Below are positions 1 to 6,659 of a DNA stretch of 18,434 nucleotides, one piece after another. The notes beneath the pieces are model-generated. The model was not told the DNA's origin, searched no databases, and saw only the letters and a program-made list of their open reading frames with translations. Position 1 is the first letter of the stretch; each line of letters opens with the position of its first letter. This DNA comes from an uncultured Bacilli bacterium (GTDB taxonomy: Bacteria > Bacillota_I > Bacilli_A > RF39 > UBA660). The position numbers were made by a program, and so were the translations under genes. Where the stretch lies: contig CANQAO010000005.1 of the NCBI GenBank assembly GCA_947589375.1, positions 1-18,434 of the forward strand, in the 5' to 3' direction.

Positions 1-35
1 TTCGTCCTTGATTTATAACTTTCAACGATTAAATT

Positions 36-55
36 CCCGTTCTTAAAAAAACGGG
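36..55. terminator. Possible GC-richer hairpin at the left edge
   Basis: CCCGTT (36-41) can pair with AACGGG (50-55) around an 8-nt A-rich loop. It stands out as a small GC island in AT-rich DNA and could be what remains of the terminator of a gene lying left of the window. No U-tract follows it directly on either strand, so the call is weak. Confidence 0.3.
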
Positions 56-91
56 CACTTTAAATTTTATTCAATGAGGGAAAATGCCAAT

Positions 92-119
92 TTGACAAAA
101 AATAAAAAAATGTTATAAT
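92..119 (+). promoter_or_regulatory. Strong sigma-A promoter for the 328-aa gene
   Basis: A perfect -35 TTGACA (92-97), a 16-bp spacer and a perfect -10 TATAAT (114-119), with an extended-10 TG at 111-112. Transcription would start near 126, giving a leader of about 20 nt with the AAAGGCGG ribosome site just before the ATG at 148. Confidence 0.85.
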
Positions 120-147
120 AACACTCATAAAAAAAGGCGGTAATATC

Positions 148-1134
148 ATGAAATTAAAAAATATTATAATTGATATGAAAAAAAATATTAAAAAAGGTTG
201 GAAGGAAGTAAGTAGTTATGCCAAACGAAGTGATTTGGGTGATTTGGCATTGACACATGGTTTCATTAGTGGTGGGTTATTAGGCGCAGGCTTCTTAATT
301 ACAACTATATTTGTGCCTGAAGCTATGCCTATCACGTTCGCTGTAGCTGGTTCTGAATTTACTTTAGGAACAACAATCGGCTTTATAAAAAGATTAAATG
401 ATGCGGGAGCTGGTTTATTACTTTCAGAAGAAGATTTGTTTGATTCTAAATGTTTTAGGAAATATGGTATTTCTAGAAAAAGCAATATACATTACCGTAT
501 GAAAAGTTCGCCATATGACATAGAAAATGAACAAATACGTCAAATTGATCAAGAAATATTAAATTTTATTGATGAATTTAAAAAATGTTATAATTTATTT
601 AATTTGGATGAAATAGAAGATATTTTAAATAAATTAAATAATGAAAGCTCTGATATTAAAGAAGAATTGGAAAATACTGAGAAATTACTTGAAACAGAAA
701 CAAACGATCTAATGCGTGAAACATTATTGGAAACAAAATATGCCTATGAAGAAACATTAAAAAATCTACAGTCACAAATAGAAAATGTAACCATTAAAAA
801 AACCGAAATTGATAATATTTTAACTGATTTAGCTAATAAATGCCGATATTTAGAAAAAAAACGCGATAATATTATTCAAGAACTAGAAACTCAAAAAGAT
901 TTACAAGAACAACAAGAAAAACTATATGACATTAAAGAAAGAAAAATTGATTTAGAAAGTAAATTTTTAAAAGATGATCAAACAGAAATAGATTATGTTA
1001 ATGCCCTTATTCAGTTAAATGAAGCTGAAGAAAAAATCCGTGAAAAAGGTTTATTAGCTGATTTAGAGGATAAATATTTAGAGCCAACACCGCAAAAAGC
1101 CAAAACATTAAGGCTACAACGAAAGGCTAGATAA
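148..1134 (+). CDS. Putative membrane-associated coiled-coil protein of unknown function (328 aa)
   Basis: I do not recognise this protein. The N-terminal 35 residues are basic and amphipathic. Two glycine-rich hydrophobic stretches follow (about residues 36-57 and 60-80) that could form a helical hairpin in the membrane. From about residue 125 to 315 the protein is almost entirely charged, Glu/Lys-rich heptad-like sequence, predicted long coiled coil, ending in a basic tail. The ATG is supported by AAAGGCGG at 133-140 and by a near-consensus promoter. The gene stands alone between its own promoter and a terminator hairpin, so it is a monocistronic, probably well expressed unit. There is no signal-peptide cleavage site and no catalytic motif. 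A structural or membrane-tethering role is possible, but this is inference from composition only. Confidence 0.75.
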   Translation: MKLKNIIIDMKKNIKKGWKEVSSYAKRSDLGDLALTHGFISGGLLGAGFLITTIFVPEAMPITFAVAGSEFTLGTTIGFIKRLNDAGAGLLLSEEDLFDSKCFRKYGISRKSNIHYRMKSSPYDIENEQIRQIDQEILNFIDEFKKCYNLFNLDEIEDILNKLNNESSDIKEELENTEKLLETETNDLMRETLLETKYAYEETLKNLQSQIENVTIKKTEIDNILTDLANKCRYLEKKRDNIIQELETQKDLQEQQEKLYDIKERKIDLESKFLKDDQTEIDYVNALIQLNEAEEKIREKGLLADLEDKYLEPTPQKAKTLRLQRKAR

Positions 1135-1143
1135 TAGTTATTT

Positions 1144-1171
1144 AAGATATAGAATTTTCTATATCTTTTTA
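1144..1171 (+). terminator. AT-rich intrinsic terminator
   Basis: A 10-bp stem, AAGATATAGA (1144-1153) with TCTATATCTT (1158-1167), has a 4-nt loop and runs into a T-tract. It closes the transcript of the 328-aa gene. Confidence 0.7.
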
Positions 1172-1224
1172 AATGTCAAAAAATGCCTAAAATAAATAGC
1201 TTTATTTATATTTAATCAAAATTG

Positions 1225-1233
1225 TGTTATTAT
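1225..1233 (+). promoter_or_regulatory. Extended -10 promoter element for eno
   Basis: TGTTATTAT carries the TGn extension and a -10 of TATTAT (1228-1233). No good -35 lies at 16-18 bp upstream (only TTTATA at 1205-1210). Transcription would start near 1240, immediately before the ribosome site GAGGTGAT (1241-1248). Confidence 0.6.
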
Positions 1234-1251
1234 TAATATAGAGGTGATAAG

Positions 1252-2487
1252 GTGAATATTAAAGATATTAAAGCCAGAGAAATATTAGATTCCCGTGGCA
1301 ATCCAACAGTTGAAGTAGATGTTATTTTAGAAAATGGCATTTTAGGTAGAGCCGCAGTCCCTAGTGGTGCTTCAACAGGAGAAAGGGAAGCCTTAGAATT
1401 ACGAGATGGCGATAATAGGTATTTAGGTAAAGGAGTTTTAAAAGCCGTCAATAATGTTAATACTATTATTAAAGATGCTTTAATTGGTAAAGATGCTTTA
1501 AATCAAAGAGAAATTGATAATATTATGTTAGCTCTAGATGGCACCGAAACGAAAAGCAAATTGGGCGCTAATGCCATGTTAGGGGTTTCGATGGCCTGTT
1601 TAAAAGCGGCAGCGATTTTCGAAAATAAAGAATTATATGAATATGTTGGTAATGGAACCACTTTACCAGTGCCAATGATGAATATTTTAAATGGTGGTAT
1701 GCATGCCGATAATGGACTTGATTTCCAAGAATTCATGATTATTCCAAATGCGCAAAATATTAAAGAAAGAGTGAGAATTGGTAGCGAAGTTTTTCATAAT
1801 TTAAAAGCCGTTTTAAAAGAAGAAGGCTATAATACGAATGTCGGCGATGAAGGTGGTTTTGCCCCTAATTTTAAAACTAATAAAGAAGCTTTAGATGCTA
1901 TTATCAAAGCTATCACTAAAGCTGGTTATATTCCTGGAGAAGATGTTAACTTAGCTTTAGATGTGGCGGCTTCCGAATTTTATCACGCTGGTTATTATGA
2001 ATTAAAAGGGGAAAATCAAAAATTTACCACTGATGAACTTATAAATTATTATGAAGCTTTAGTAAAGGAATATCCCATTATTTCCATTGAAGATCCCGTC
2101 GATGAAAACGATTGGATAGGCTTTACCAAAATCACTCAAAAATTAGGTGACAAAATTCAGTTAGTTGGTGATGATTTATTTGTAACTAACAAAAAATATT
2201 TACAAAAAGGCATTGATTTAAAAGCCGGCAATGCCATTTTAATTAAAGTAAATCAAATTGGGACGATTACTGAAACAATAGACACGATTAATTTAGCTAA
2301 ACAAAACGGCTATAAAACTATCATTTCACATCGTAGTGGAGAAACTGAAGACACGACCATTGCCGATTTAGCCGTGGGCCTTAATTTAGGTCAAATAAAA
2401 ACCGGTTCATTATCGCGAACTGATAGAGTATGTAAATACAATAGACTAATTAGAATTGAAGAAATGTTAGGTGATACTCATGAATAA
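1252..2487 (+). CDS. eno: Enolase (phosphopyruvate hydratase, EC 4.2.1.11)
   Basis: Enolase interconverts 2-phosphoglycerate and phosphoenolpyruvate in cytosolic glycolysis. The 411-aa protein is full length, slightly shorter than the usual ~430. Visible family signatures are the N-terminal ILDSRGNPTVEVDV, the catalytic acid/base Glu in GDEGGFAP (about residues 198-205), the Mg ligands Asp237, Glu280 and Asp307, the catalytic Lys332 in ILIKVNQIGT, and the SHRSGET substrate loop (359-365). The start is GTG at 1252, placed 5 nt after GAGGTG (1241-1246). The 3' end overlaps the downstream pilin-like gene by 8 nt, so the two are probably co-transcribed and translationally coupled. This is unusual, because eno normally sits with other glycolytic genes. 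Confidence 0.98.
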   Translation: MNIKDIKAREILDSRGNPTVEVDVILENGILGRAAVPSGASTGEREALELRDGDNRYLGKGVLKAVNNVNTIIKDALIGKDALNQREIDNIMLALDGTETKSKLGANAMLGVSMACLKAAAIFENKELYEYVGNGTTLPVPMMNILNGGMHADNGLDFQEFMIIPNAQNIKERVRIGSEVFHNLKAVLKEEGYNTNVGDEGGFAPNFKTNKEALDAIIKAITKAGYIPGEDVNLALDVAASEFYHAGYYELKGENQKFTTDELINYYEALVKEYPIISIEDPVDENDWIGFTKITQKLGDKIQLVGDDLFVTNKKYLQKGIDLKAGNAILIKVNQIGTITETIDTINLAKQNGYKTIISHRSGETEDTTIADLAVGLNLGQIKTGSLSRTDRVCKYNRLIRIEEMLGDTHE

Positions 2488-2878
2488 AAATGGTTTTACG
2501 TTAGTGGAACTTTTAGGCGTTATTATTTTACTAGCTGTAATTGCTTTAATAACTATTCCGACAATTAGTGGCGCTATTAAAACTGGGCAGGAGAATGCCG
2601 ATCAGCAATTTAAGGATGATGTAGTTCTAGCTGCTAAAAATTGGACCTTGGATAATAAAGGAAAAACTAAAGATAATGGTAGTTGTAATGTTACTTTAGA
2701 GGCCATGCAAAATGAAGGGTATATCGATAAAAACGTTAAAATTCCTTCAACTAAAACTGAAGTCGATGCCAACCAAATATGTGTAACCATCAAAGCGACA
2801 TCAAAAGAAAATAGACAAAAAAAGACTTATACATATAGCTATGATGAAGGATGTATGGCAGCTAATATTTGTTCATAA
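2480..2878 (+). CDS. Type IV pilin-like / competence pseudopilin-type protein (132 aa)
   Basis: The protein begins MNKNGFTLVELLGVII. This is a class III signal with a prepilin-peptidase site between Gly5 and Phe6, Glu at mature position 5, and a single hydrophobic helix to about residue 29. The remaining ~100 residues form a small C-terminal domain with four cysteines (69, 101, 125, 131) that could make two disulfides outside the cell. I chose the ATG at 2480, where AGGTGAT (2469-2475) precedes it and the protein starts with a normal prepilin leader; an in-frame GTG at 2471 would add three residues. The gene overlaps the end of eno by 8 nt. No prepilin peptidase, assembly ATPase or other pilin is in the window, so it cannot be assigned to competence, adhesion or secretion. 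It may be a lone minor pilin working with machinery encoded elsewhere. Confidence 0.9.
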   Translation: MNKNGFTLVELLGVIILLAVIALITIPTISGAIKTGQENADQQFKDDVVLAAKNWTLDNKGKTKDNGSCNVTLEAMQNEGYIDKNVKIPSTKTEVDANQICVTIKATSKENRQKKTYTYSYDEGCMAANICS

Positions 2879-2880
2879 AA

Positions 2881-2912
2881 AAAAGATGTTAACCAACCTT
2901 AACATCTTTTTT
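2881..2912. terminator. Bidirectional intrinsic terminator between the pilin and RNase J genes
   Basis: A 12-bp perfect stem, AAAAGATGTTAA (2881-2892) and TTAACATCTTTT (2899-2910), has the loop CCAACC. A/T tracts on both sides give it a U-tail in either direction. It serves the plus-strand eno-pilin transcript and the convergent minus-strand RNase J transcript. The last codons and the stop of RNase J lie inside the hairpin. Confidence 0.9.
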
Positions 2913-4574
2913 AATATCCATAATTACTGGTAAAATGATTGGCTTACGGCCCGTATGCGTGTTTACATAATTAGAAATAGTACTGATGATTTCACCTTTA
3001 ATTTCGGAATAATTAATGCCAGTTTTTATCACTTCACAGATTGCATCTTTACTTAAACTTTCTAATTTTTGTAATAACTCTATATTATCATTTACCAAAA
3101 CAAAACCGCGAGTTATGATGTTTGGCATACCAAGTAATTCGTTATTTTTGGTATCGATATTGGCAACCACAACGATAATACCATCATTGGCCATAATTTT
3201 ACGATCTTTCATAACCGCATTACTAATGTCACCAATACGATTACCATCGACATAGACATCACCAGCAGGTATTTTACCACCTTTTCTTACTTTACCATCT
3301 TTCATAATAAGAACATCACCATTACCTAAAATGAAAGTATTTTCTTTAGGAATCCCACATTCAATAGCTAAATCAGCATGATTTTTAAGCATGCGATATT
3401 CCCCATGAAAAGGCATAAAATAAGTTGGTTTAACTAATCTAAGCATTAACTTAAGTTCATCTTGATAACCATGACCACTAGTATGAATATCTTTTAATAC
3501 CGTGTTTGTATATACTGTAACACCTTTTAAATATAATTTATTAATTGTTCTGGAAATACTTACAGCATTACCAGGAATGGCTGATGATGAGAAAATAACT
3601 ACATCATCATCACGTAATTTAATTTGTTTAAAAGTGCCATTGGCAATTCTACTTAAAGCCGCTAGGGGCTCGCCTTGACTACCAGTACATAAAAGGCAAA
3701 TTTTGTCAGAAGATAGACTATTAGCTTCTTCAGCCGAAACAAAGATATCTTTGTGTTTAATATAACCACCTTCAATAGAAATTTCGATATTGTTATTCAT
3801 ACTACGACCAAAGACACAAATTTTACGGCCATGTCTTTTACAAGTATCGACGATATGTTTTAAACGATATATATTAGAAGCAAATGTCGCAATAATGATA
3901 CGACTATTATGACGACTAAATAATTCCTCTAAAGCATCGTCAACTTTGGTTTCACTATTACTAAATCCTGGGTTTAAAGCATTAGTACTATCACTCATCA
4001 GTAAGGTAACCCCTTGTTCACCTAAATGAGCAATTTTGTGTAAGTTAGCCATTGGACCAATTGGAGTTAAATCGAATTTAAAATCGCCAGTGGTTATGAT
4101 ATTACCATTAGGCGTATGAATACACATACCATGAGAATCAGGAATAGAGTGGGTAGTTCTAAAAAATTCTACCGATAAATATTTATATTTATAAACATCT
4201 TTTTCCGTATATACATGTAAATTATTGTATTTAATTCCACGGTCTTCGAGTTTTCTTTTAATCAGCCCAACAGCTTGATTAGGAGCATATATATTGGGAA
4301 TATCGACCATTTGTAATAAAAAGGGAATACCGCCAATATGATCCTCATGTCCATGAGTTATAAAAAGACCTTTAATCTTACTTTCGTTTTGTTTTAAAAA
4401 AGTAAAATCAGGAATAATATAATCAATTCCTAAAAGTTCACTTTCAGGAAATAAGTTACCCGCATCAGTAATAATGATTTCGTCGTTATGCATTACACAA
4501 TACATATTTTTACCGACTTCTCCGAGTCCACCTAAAGCGAACACGGCAGTTTCATCTTTTTTCAAAAAATTCAT
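2889..4574 (-). CDS. rnj: Ribonuclease J (metallo-beta-lactamase/beta-CASP RNase)
   Basis: RNase J is the 5'-to-3' exo/endoribonuclease of Firmicutes, acting in the cytosol in mRNA decay and rRNA maturation. At 561 aa it has the normal length. The order is an N-terminal metallo-beta-lactamase part with GGLGEVGKNMYC (15-26) and the zinc motif HGHEDHIGG (74-82), further metal ligands His142 and Asp164, and then the beta-CASP part with SDSTNA, TFASNIYRL, CTGSQGEP and SSSAIPGN. The HTSGHGYQDELKLML segment (364 on) and the His of PFHGEY follow, then a C-terminal domain. The ATG follows AAGGAG by a short spacer, and a promoter lies about 40 nt upstream. It could be J1 or J2; the catalytic residues are intact, so an active, J1-like enzyme is more likely. 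It is monocistronic and convergent with the eno operon. Confidence 0.95.
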   Translation of the reverse strand: MNFLKKDETAVFALGGLGEVGKNMYCVMHNDEIIITDAGNLFPESELLGIDYIIPDFTFLKQNESKIKGLFITHGHEDHIGGIPFLLQMVDIPNIYAPNQAVGLIKRKLEDRGIKYNNLHVYTEKDVYKYKYLSVEFFRTTHSIPDSHGMCIHTPNGNIITTGDFKFDLTPIGPMANLHKIAHLGEQGVTLLMSDSTNALNPGFSNSETKVDDALEELFSRHNSRIIIATFASNIYRLKHIVDTCKRHGRKICVFGRSMNNNIEISIEGGYIKHKDIFVSAEEANSLSSDKICLLCTGSQGEPLAALSRIANGTFKQIKLRDDDVVIFSSSAIPGNAVSISRTINKLYLKGVTVYTNTVLKDIHTSGHGYQDELKLMLRLVKPTYFMPFHGEYRMLKNHADLAIECGIPKENTFILGNGDVLIMKDGKVRKGGKIPAGDVYVDGNRIGDISNAVMKDRKIMANDGIIVVVANIDTKNNELLGMPNIITRGFVLVNDNIELLQKLESLSKDAICEVIKTGINYSEIKGEIISTISNYVNTHTGRKPIILPVIMDIKKDVKVG

Positions 4575-4614
4575 AACGTCTCCTTTCTAAAAGATTTAAA
4601 AACTGACTTATAAC

Positions 4615-4643
4615 ATTATATACTTTTTTTATGCTTTTGGCAA
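4615..4643 (-). promoter_or_regulatory. Promoter for RNase J
   Basis: On the minus strand, TTGCCA (4643-4638) and TATAAT (4620-4615) are separated by 17 bp. An overlapping TGTTATAAG (4615-4607) could act as an alternative extended -10. A short inverted repeat GGCAA-GT-TTGCC (4639-4650) covers the -35 and might be an operator, though it could be chance. Confidence 0.75.
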
Positions 4644-4725
4644 GTTTGCCCGTCCTAGACATTGTTTTATTTAAATTAAATAACTAATAAACTATAAACT
4701 AGAACTTTATGTCTTACTCTTTTTG

Positions 4726-4734
4726 TGTTATAAT
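4726..4734 (+). promoter_or_regulatory. Extended -10 promoter of tRNA-Arg
   Basis: TGTTATAAT (4726-4734) predicts a transcript start near 4741, two bases before the mature tRNA 5' end. The -35 position shows only TTTATG, so the TGn extension probably compensates. Confidence 0.7.
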
Positions 4735-4742
4735 TGGTATAT

Positions 4743-4819
4743 GTTCTAGTAGCTCAGCTGGATAGAGCAATCGCCTCCTAAGCGATAGGTCGGCAGTTCG
4801 AATCTGCCCTAGAACGCCA
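4743..4819 (+). tRNA. tRNA-Arg (anticodon CCT)
   Basis: A complete 77-nt cloverleaf. The acceptor stem is GTTCTAG (4743-4749) with CTAGAAC (4809-4815). The D-arm is GCTC/GAGC. The anticodon stem ATCGC/GCGAT encloses the loop CTCCTAA with anticodon CCT (4777-4779). The T-arm is GGCAG-TTCGAAT-CTGCC. The discriminator is G4816 and a genomically encoded CCA follows (4817-4819). It reads the rare Arg codon AGG. Confidence 0.97.
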
Positions 4820-4833
4820 TATTAAATGTAGTG

Positions 4834-4857
4834 CCCTTTAATAAAAGGGTTTTATTT
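4834..4857 (+). terminator. Terminator of the tRNA transcript
   Basis: CCCTTT (4834-4839) pairs with AAAGGG (4844-4849) around AATA, followed by TTTTATTT. It separates the tRNA from the ABC exporter genes, although partial read-through could feed them. Confidence 0.7.
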
Positions 4858-4867
4858 CATTAATAAA

Positions 4868-4873
4868 TATAAT
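4868..4873 (+). promoter_or_regulatory. Possible -10 for the ABC exporter operon
   Basis: A perfect TATAAT lies 31 nt before the ATG and just ahead of the strong ribosome site AAAGGAGG (4883-4890). No matching -35 or TGn extension is present, so this is tentative. Confidence 0.35.
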
Positions 4874-4898
4874 AAGATGATAAAAGGAGGAAGATTTA

Positions 4899-6659
4899 AT
4901 GTTTAGGCTGTTTAAAAATTTAACTAAAAGAGATGTTTTATTCGCTTTTTTCAGTTTAATTTTAATTTCATTTCAAGTATGGCTTGATTTAAAATTACCC
5001 GATTATATGTCTGAAATTACTATTTTAGTACAGACGGAAGGCAGTAAAATGTCCGATATTTTACTAAATGGCGGCTACATGCTTTTATGTGCTTTTGGTA
5101 GTTTAATGGCGGCGATTATTGTCGGTTATTTTATTTCGCATATTGCCGCTAGTTTTTCACTTCGTGTAAGAAAGAAAATATTTACGAAAGTTCAAAACTT
5201 AGGCATGGAAGAGGTTAAAAAATTCGAAGCTGGCAGTTTAATTACTAGAACCACTAACGATATCACACAAATGGAAATGGTTTTAGCTATGGGCCTGCAA
5301 ATGCTTATTAAAGCGCCGATTACGGCTATTTGGGCCATTACCAAAATATTAAATAAAAGTTGGGAGTGGAGTGCGTTAACCGCGGTAGCGGTAGTTATTT
5401 TACTTTCCACGATTGCGGTTATTTTAGTCATCGTCTTTCCTAAATTTAAAATTGTTCAAAGACTTACCGATAGATTAAATGGCGTTACTAGAGAAAACTT
5501 AAATGGTATTAGAGTGGTTAGAGCTTTTAATGCCGAAGCATATAGCGAAAATAAATTCCGCAAACCTAATGATGCTTTAACCAAAACTTTAAGTTTTAAC
5601 CAGAAAATGTTTTCGATTATGATGCCCGTTATGTATTTAGTTATGAATTTGCTCACTCTGTCAATTTACTTTGTAGGGGCTTATTTAATCGATGGGGCGT
5701 TAATGAGTGATAAACTGACGATTTTTGGTAACATGATTGTCTTTTCAAGTTACGCGATGCAAGTAATTATGTCATTTTTGATGCTAGCGATGATTTTCAT
5801 GATTATTCCAAGGGCTTCGGTATCAGCTAAACGTATTAACGAAGTATTAGATACTAAAGAAATGATAACGGATGGAAACGTTGATCAAAAAACTACAAAG
5901 GAAATAGGCACGGTCGAATTTAAAAATGTTTCTTTTAAATATGCGGATGCCGAAGAATATGTCCTTAAAAATGTCTCTTTTAAAGTAAATAAAGGTGAAA
6001 CGGTAGCCTTTATCGGTTCTACTGGTTCTGGTAAGTCCACCCTTATCAATTTAGTACCACGTTTTTACGATGTCACTGAAGGGGAAATCTTAGTTGATGG
6101 CATTAATGTTAAAGATTATACCGGCGAGTTACTTCATAATATTATCGGCTATGTTCCGCAAAAAGCCGTAATGTTTAGTGGGACCATAAGTGATAATATC
6201 GCTTATGGCGATAATGGTAAGGAAATAGATAATGGTAAAATAAAAGAGGCCGTTAAAATCGCCCAAGCGGAAGAATTTGTTACGAAAATGGATCATCAGT
6301 ATGATACTCATATTGCGGCTGGCGGAACTAATATCTCTGGCGGACAAAAACAAAGACTAGCCATTGCCAGGGCGATTGCCAGAGATCCTGAAATTTATAT
6401 TTTTGACGATAGCTTTTCCGCTTTAGATTATAAAACTGATTCGACCTTAAGACGGGAACTTAAAAAATATACTAAGGATGCTACTAGTTTAATTGTCGCT
6501 CAAAGAATTGGAACGATTATGAATGCTGATAAAATTGTCGTTTTAGATAAAGGTACTTGTGTGGGTATTGGTACGCATAAAGATTTATTAGAAACTTGTG
6601 AAGTCTATAAACAAATCGCTTTATCCCAACTTACAAAGGAGGAATTAGAAAATGTCTAA
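4899..6659 (+). CDS. Heterodimeric ABC exporter subunit with degenerate ATPase site (586 aa)
   Basis: This is a half-transporter of the MsbA/LmrA-like exporter family, predicted to pair with the next gene product and export drugs or lipophilic compounds. The transmembrane domain covers about residues 15-305 (six helices). The nucleotide-binding domain follows: Walker A GSTGSGKST (373-381), Q-loop Gln421, signature ISGGQ (479-483) and Walker B ending FDDSFSALD. The catalytic Glu is replaced by Asp504, and the switch His by Gln535 (VAQRIGT). These substitutions match the degenerate-site subunit of heterodimers such as TM287/288 and BmrCD. The strong ribosome site AAAGGAGG (4883-4890) fixes the start. 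It overlaps the partner gene by 8 nt. The substrate cannot be read from sequence, and no regulator gene is adjacent. Confidence 0.93.
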   Translation: MFRLFKNLTKRDVLFAFFSLILISFQVWLDLKLPDYMSEITILVQTEGSKMSDILLNGGYMLLCAFGSLMAAIIVGYFISHIAASFSLRVRKKIFTKVQNLGMEEVKKFEAGSLITRTTNDITQMEMVLAMGLQMLIKAPITAIWAITKILNKSWEWSALTAVAVVILLSTIAVILVIVFPKFKIVQRLTDRLNGVTRENLNGIRVVRAFNAEAYSENKFRKPNDALTKTLSFNQKMFSIMMPVMYLVMNLLTLSIYFVGAYLIDGALMSDKLTIFGNMIVFSSYAMQVIMSFLMLAMIFMIIPRASVSAKRINEVLDTKEMITDGNVDQKTTKEIGTVEFKNVSFKYADAEEYVLKNVSFKVNKGETVAFIGSTGSGKSTLINLVPRFYDVTEGEILVDGINVKDYTGELLHNIIGYVPQKAVMFSGTISDNIAYGDNGKEIDNGKIKEAVKIAQAEEFVTKMDHQYDTHIAAGGTNISGGQKQRLAIARAIARDPEIYIFDDSFSALDYKTDSTLRRELKKYTKDATSLIVAQRIGTIMNADKIVVLDKGTCVGIGTHKDLLETCEVYKQIALSQLTKEELENV

